Assembly: GCA_028023455.1 (NCBI GenBank)
Contig: JAQFVV010012400.1
Location: forward strand, 15,925,490-15,989,489
Origin: Epiperipatus broadwayi
Lineage: Eukaryota > Onychophora > Udeonychophora > Euonychophora > Peripatidae
Direction: 5' to 3'
DNA length: 64,000 nt
This document shows positions 59,470-64,000 of the stretch, piece by piece (position 1 is the first letter of the stretch; each line of letters begins with the position of its first letter). Position numbers and translations under genes: made by a program. The notes beneath the pieces are model-generated. The model was not told the origin of the DNA. It made no database searches and saw only the letters and a program-made list of their open reading frames with translations.

Positions 59470-61265
59470 TTAAATCTCTTTTACTTAAAAACATCCCTAA
59501 AGGCTGTAAGAAGGCCATAAAAAGTCATCCTCTATGAAATGGTAGATAACAAGTGAAATTTGACAAAATCAACTTCCTTACTAATAAACAAGGAGTAACG
59601 TTGATGCCAGCAGTCAACCACAACTTCTTCAACTTAACAACCCTTACCCCACCCAACCAGATTGGTCACCCTTAATCTTGGCCCTCAGTTCATTGCAGGC
59701 ACCTGGGCAGCACCCAGTCAGAGAGTTTGCTGCAAAGATCAAAACAACAACTTTCAATGATAACCCTATGTTATATCATTATTGGACAAATTGCACAAAT
59801 CACCACCTCCAAATAGACAGGTCAGAATCTCAAATTTAAACCAATGGTCTCTTTCAACATCAAAATACAAAAAGACAATTTATCTTCACTATCCTCCATA
59901 AATTCTCCAATAAAGCTTTTGCCAAACGGAAATATTACAGCACTTATCCCTCCCTCAGCTACCATTCCTCTTAGACTCAGATTTTTTGCCAACAACAAGT
60001 TGCACAGATAGCCACCCTCTTCGACTAATGATTGATTTTAGTGGCAAGTATTATGAAGCTGCCAAGATAATCGGCTAATGGCTTCTCAATCTACTTGGCT
60101 TCGGCAATTATACTGTGAAATCTTCATTTGAGTGTTTATTTAATCAAAAACTCCTAATCTTAATCAGCATGACCGCCTCGCATCACTTGACATTACTGAA
60201 CTCCAGTGATCAAGCATGCATTAGAGCATGCCAAATATAATCCCCACAAAACAGACTTCATTATTGAATACTTAACTTAGATTCACAATGACATCACAGC
60301 TTTATTTGATAAGGTTTAATATAAAATGGAAGATGGCTGGCCCATGGAACTTTCCATAAATGGCATTATCTCAAGTATCTTCCTCAATCTCTTCAAAGAA
60401 AGGATCCTACCCATATATAGTATCTTGAATCCCTCTCTATTATATGTATGCTGCGTAGACGATGTTTTTTTTATTTGCACCCCAGATTCCTTCATTAGTC
60501 AAATCAGGCAGGACCTTGCTCACACAACATTTCTCATATGAACCAGAGAAAACAAGGACAATCTTAACAGTATCAAATTCCTCGATCTCTACATACAGCG
60601 TGACTATCATCTCAATTACAAAATGCTCATAAAACCTATACATATATGCAGCTTCCTCCACCCAAAATCACTCACACTAAGCACTCGTAAACTAATTGAA
60701 CTTAAAGCCTTCCTGCACCATAATTTTCATCTTTGCAAATTTGAATCAGACAAAAAGGGACATCAGCACATATGTCTCTGAACTATGCTATGTTGGCTAC
60801 AAGAATTTAGCTTTCACTTTAAATGATTAAAAATTTATACAATAGAAAGCGACCCCACACACACAAATAAAAAGCTTTGAATCTCCCTTCCATACATACT
60901 CAGCAATGCTCACTGCATCACCAAAGTTATCACAGCCACATACCAAGTTGCATTTCATACATCACCGCCCTTGCATCATCTACTCAAAAACTGTAAGGAC
61001 AGACTGCCAACTGGGCTCTAAATAATCTACACAATTAAATGCCTAAATCTAGCCTGCCCCTCCACCTACTATGGTGAATCTCAGGCTAACTTATCAATCC
61101 ATATTGCTCAGCTCTTGTATCTTTATAGTAAATCCAAAACACACACAAACATTCACTCAATCTTCTTTGACCACTTCTCCATAACCAGCCACGTCTTTGA
61201 GCCTAACCACTTCAATGACGTCAAACGCAAAATCAAAGCAGCATGCAAATATTATGTAAATTAGC
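59470..61265 (+). pseudogene. Penelope-like element: reverse transcriptase with GIY-YIG-like segment, decayed
   Basis: Near 59696-59740 'APGQHPVREFAAK' matches the N-terminal part of Penelope-type polyproteins. 60326-60541 is open and reads 'LSINGIISSIFLNLFKERIL' followed by 'CVDDVFF' (60451-60471), the RT catalytic box (usually R-Y-V-D-D), with both aspartates kept. Then come 'SIKFLDLYIQRD' and 'IKPIHICSFLHPKS', corresponding to 'LPFLDV.I.R' and 'YRKPTHTDRYLH'. Near 61021-61081 'IIYTIKC' and 'CPSTYYGES' match the two halves of a GIY-YIG endonuclease start. 'IFFDHFSITSHVFEPNHF' follows near 61160. The region is much richer in C than the flanks. Frameshifts and stops break it. Confidence 0.72.
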
Positions 61266-61370
61266 CTGCATACAATATACATACATCCATACTCCCATTA
61301 CAATTACTGGTACATTTATGACTTTTTTAAAGTCAAAAGCATGCTAAGCATGTCATGCTTAATTAATGTA

Positions 61371-61455
61371 ATTAAAGCTTTGCTCTATATAACCTATGTA
61401 TATGTTTATTACATTTTTTTTAGAGATAAAGCATTGAGATTTATAATTATAAATT
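61371..61455 (+). repeat. Right direct terminal repeat of the Penelope-like element
   Basis: It matches 59208-59290 in direct orientation ('attaaagctttgctctatat', 'tatgtttattacattt', 'tagagataaagcattgagat'). An open stretch over it (61341-61778) is not considered a gene. Confidence 0.7.
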
Positions 61456-63762
61456 GTGAATGTAAAGTAAGCTTTGAGGGACAGGTAAAAAGCATATACA
61501 AAAATTTAGCAAAAGATTTTGCTGAAGATATCCAAAATTGTGTTATTATAAAAATAATGTCTTTGTTTTCTTATAATAGTCAATTAGATCAGTGGTGTGC
61601 AACACGCACCCCGTTACATATGTTGTTACTATCTTATTATAAGAGAGTAATAATAAAAGTTGTTTTACCATATACAAATATATATTTTCTTCCTTGTTAT
61701 AAATATATATCTTCTTCCTTATTACTATCTTTATCATTTTCTGTATATTTGGTTTTTATTATCCATTTAAAATGTTAATTTCTATCATGTATATAAAAAT
61801 GATCCGCAGTTTTATATAAGTCCTTTACACTTCAGGCATCATATGAGGCATATTTTACATATACATAAAAAAGAAGAAAATTACATATACATTTTTTTTT
61901 GGCTCAAGTAATATCAAACTGCCCATTAAGTATTATCATGTAATAGGGTATTATATTTTTTAGCAATTCAACCTACCTTTGAGATTGAGGTCATAATGTG
62001 TAGAAATTTTTCAATGGCAAAAAAAAACATAATACCAAATCTTGAATACTTATATTAGCAACTATTTCCTTCGATGATTTAGCTTAAAAGATCTATCAAA
62101 GTAAATTGGTAATTGAATTTTCCAAAAGATTACTCAAAACATTTTGATGATAAATAAGTTATATAACAAGAAAAACAGAATTAATATTTTTTGTTATCCT
62201 GATAATTCTAGAAGACTCAGGGCTCAACCATTAATATTTTATATGACTTAACCTTATTGCAGTATCTAGTCAATTTTCTGGTACAGCCCTCTATTCTGTT
62301 AATATTTTTTTCCCATCTTCCTCTGAGCCAACTGCGCATCATTTTCTCTAACAAAACGATTAGTCTGCTTAATATTTTAATCTGAAAGATAGGATAATCT
62401 TCAAGACTTTTTTTTTCATTGATTGATTGTTTCTTCAAACTCAAAGATCATTTTGAATGTATAGTTGATATTATGACATTGAAAGGTTTTGAGCAATGTT
62501 CTCTCTAAGTCATGGAAACCAATTCACAAGATGTGGTTTTTGTAAGTAGCAATTGTGATAAATAGTTTTAATAAATATATTGAAGCCGTAATACATACTG
62601 TATCAATATATATGACTTCAGTTATATGTCATTCCCAAAAAAATGTTAACAAAAAAAATAATAAAAAGGATTAAAATTCAAAATTTTACTGAACTTTATG
62701 AATCTTAGTATAACAGCAGTCATTTTTTTCATGCAAACTATAATATTTTCAAATCTCAAACACGAATTTACTTAATTACACTTTCTTTATGATTTAAGTT
62801 TCAATTCAGTACTGTAATTGTAAGCACATATAAATAAATGGAAAAAAAAACCTATTAAAATTCATAAATTTTATGATACAAGTAGTTATTTTCCTGTTGC
62901 AGAGCACTATACAGGAATGATGTTTATTAATAACATTTCTTCAACTTATGTTGAAAGTTTCACTGTATTATTCCATTAGAATTTGCTTTACAATATTTAT
63001 CATAATAAAATATTTTTTAAATAGAATGCTAAAACTTTTATAAAATGTAAGAACATTCTAAAGTTGATACAGATTTAAAAATATGAAACAATCAGAGCAG
63101 TAGTCAATAATAAGGAGATTGCTGTTACATTTTTATAAAGGGGAAAAAAATGTTGAAGAAAAAGAATATTGCCCAGAGCAAATTTAATTGCAATGAACAT
63201 CAGAATTTTGCCACTCATTTTATTTTTTTAAAAAAAATAGATACTGTATTAAGTTTTTATTTTTTCATTTTTTTGAGTAAATGAGTAAGCACACAAAAAT
63301 ATATAAATATATTCCTTCAATTTATTATTAACATCTTAATTATTATTTTTTAATTTTGTTTATATTATAATTTTAAAGCATTCTATATACATATATGTGC
63401 TGTATGTATACTTGCAGTTCAATAAACAATATATATTCTTTTATAATACAGGCTTATCAACAAATGTGAACTATTATACACTATGTACAATGTACGTGAC
63501 AGAGGCTCAGAACAAATATAGTGGATATCATAGCTCCACTTTAGTGATAGCAATATATTTAAAAAGACAAATTGCAGGTTTAGTGAAATGTGACCAGCTA
63601 ATTGGGTTAATTAAAGAGCAATTTTGATATAAAGAAAATATATTCATTAAACTCACCCAAAATGTGAAAGAAATCATATATATTACTTTAACTGAAAATA
63701 TGTGATCCTAGCATTTAGATTTTCCAAGAGTTATGGCTCTATTAAACAAGCTAATAATTAAA
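61456..63762. other. AT-rich sequence without recognised genes
   Basis: Several short open stretches, all biased and without domains. Confidence 0.4.
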
Positions 63763-63802
63763 GCACTGGGGTATAAGTAAGGGCACTGGGTATAAGTAAG
63801 GG
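63763..63802. repeat. Short tandem duplication (20-bp unit)
   Basis: 'gcactggggtataagtaagg' is followed directly by 'gcactgggtataagtaaggg'. Confidence 0.9.
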
Positions 63803-64000
63803 TCTGCATAACAGATTGTGCACAACTATTCCATTCATTTGAAAAAGTTAAAAATAAAAAAATTCTAAGTGCCTCAGCTAACAATCAATTTAGAAATCTT
63901 TAACTCATAAGTCTACCATTCTCCCCCTTCATTAAATTACACAGTCTTGATTATATAAAATAAATAGAAAATCAAAATGCTGAAATAGAGACACTCTAAG

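Noticed and set aside
61341-61778. Open stretch of 145 codons
   Set aside because: It covers the right terminal repeat of the Penelope-like element, is rich in Ile/Tyr/Leu from AT-rich DNA, and has no domain.
1-64000. CRISPR arrays, bacterial operons, rRNA genes
   Set aside because: No regularly spaced short repeats, no ribosome-binding-site-led gene strings and no rRNA sequence were seen; the window is eukaryotic.

Overview
This is an AT-rich, intron- and repeat-dominated piece of a metazoan nuclear genome. Bacterial gene organisation is absent. One exon of a conserved animal gene is recognisable, and the rest is decayed transposable elements, tRNA-derived SINE heads, foldback elements, homopolymers and TA microsatellites. 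Low gene density, many tRNA-like SINEs and a mix of LINE, Penelope, Ty3/gypsy, hAT, mariner/Tc1 and pogo-like relics fit a mollusc, most likely a coleoid cephalopod such as an octopus. The species is an inference from style, not from a diagnostic gene.

Layout. 1-3.5 kb: two LINE relics in opposite orientation and a near-perfect hairpin with 235-bp arms. 3.9-7.3 kb: tRNA-like SINE heads. 8.5-16.2 kb: a decayed Ty3/gypsy retrotransposon (truncated 5' LTR, gag, protease, RT, RNase H, integrase, intact-looking 560-bp 3' LTR). Its 5' end is fused to a long-TIR DNA element. Its integrase is interrupted by a hAT transposon (12532-14956) with a probable 8-bp target duplication, and a fragment of a second retroelement lies just before the integrase. 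17.5-20.7 kb: an internally deleted mariner, a diverged long-TIR element, a foldback hairpin and a SINE. 26.1-28.5 kb: a pogo/Tigger-like element and an ISXO2/Merlin-like relic. 38-45.4 kb: a SINE, an RTE-like LINE, the best copy of the long-TIR element, a second pogo/Tigger-like copy and two small TIR elements.

45991-46725 (minus strand) is the first coding exon of SMUG1, a uracil-DNA glycosylase of base-excision repair. It ends at a clean splice donor just after the catalytic-loop motif. The remaining exons were not recognised in the roughly 46 kb downstream on that strand. Upstream of it, 47.2-47.85 kb is a Tc1-like transposase relic. 59.2-61.5 kb is a Penelope-like element with reverse transcriptase, a GIY-YIG-like segment and short direct terminal repeats. 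Long stretches between these show no gene that I can support.

No new defence-like or operon-like system is visible. The most unusual signals are the hairpins and foldbacks, the compact GC-rich TIR unit at 44.6 kb, and the low-complexity, internally duplicated N-terminal extension of SMUG1. All repeat calls come from reading by eye; no alignments or database searches were run.
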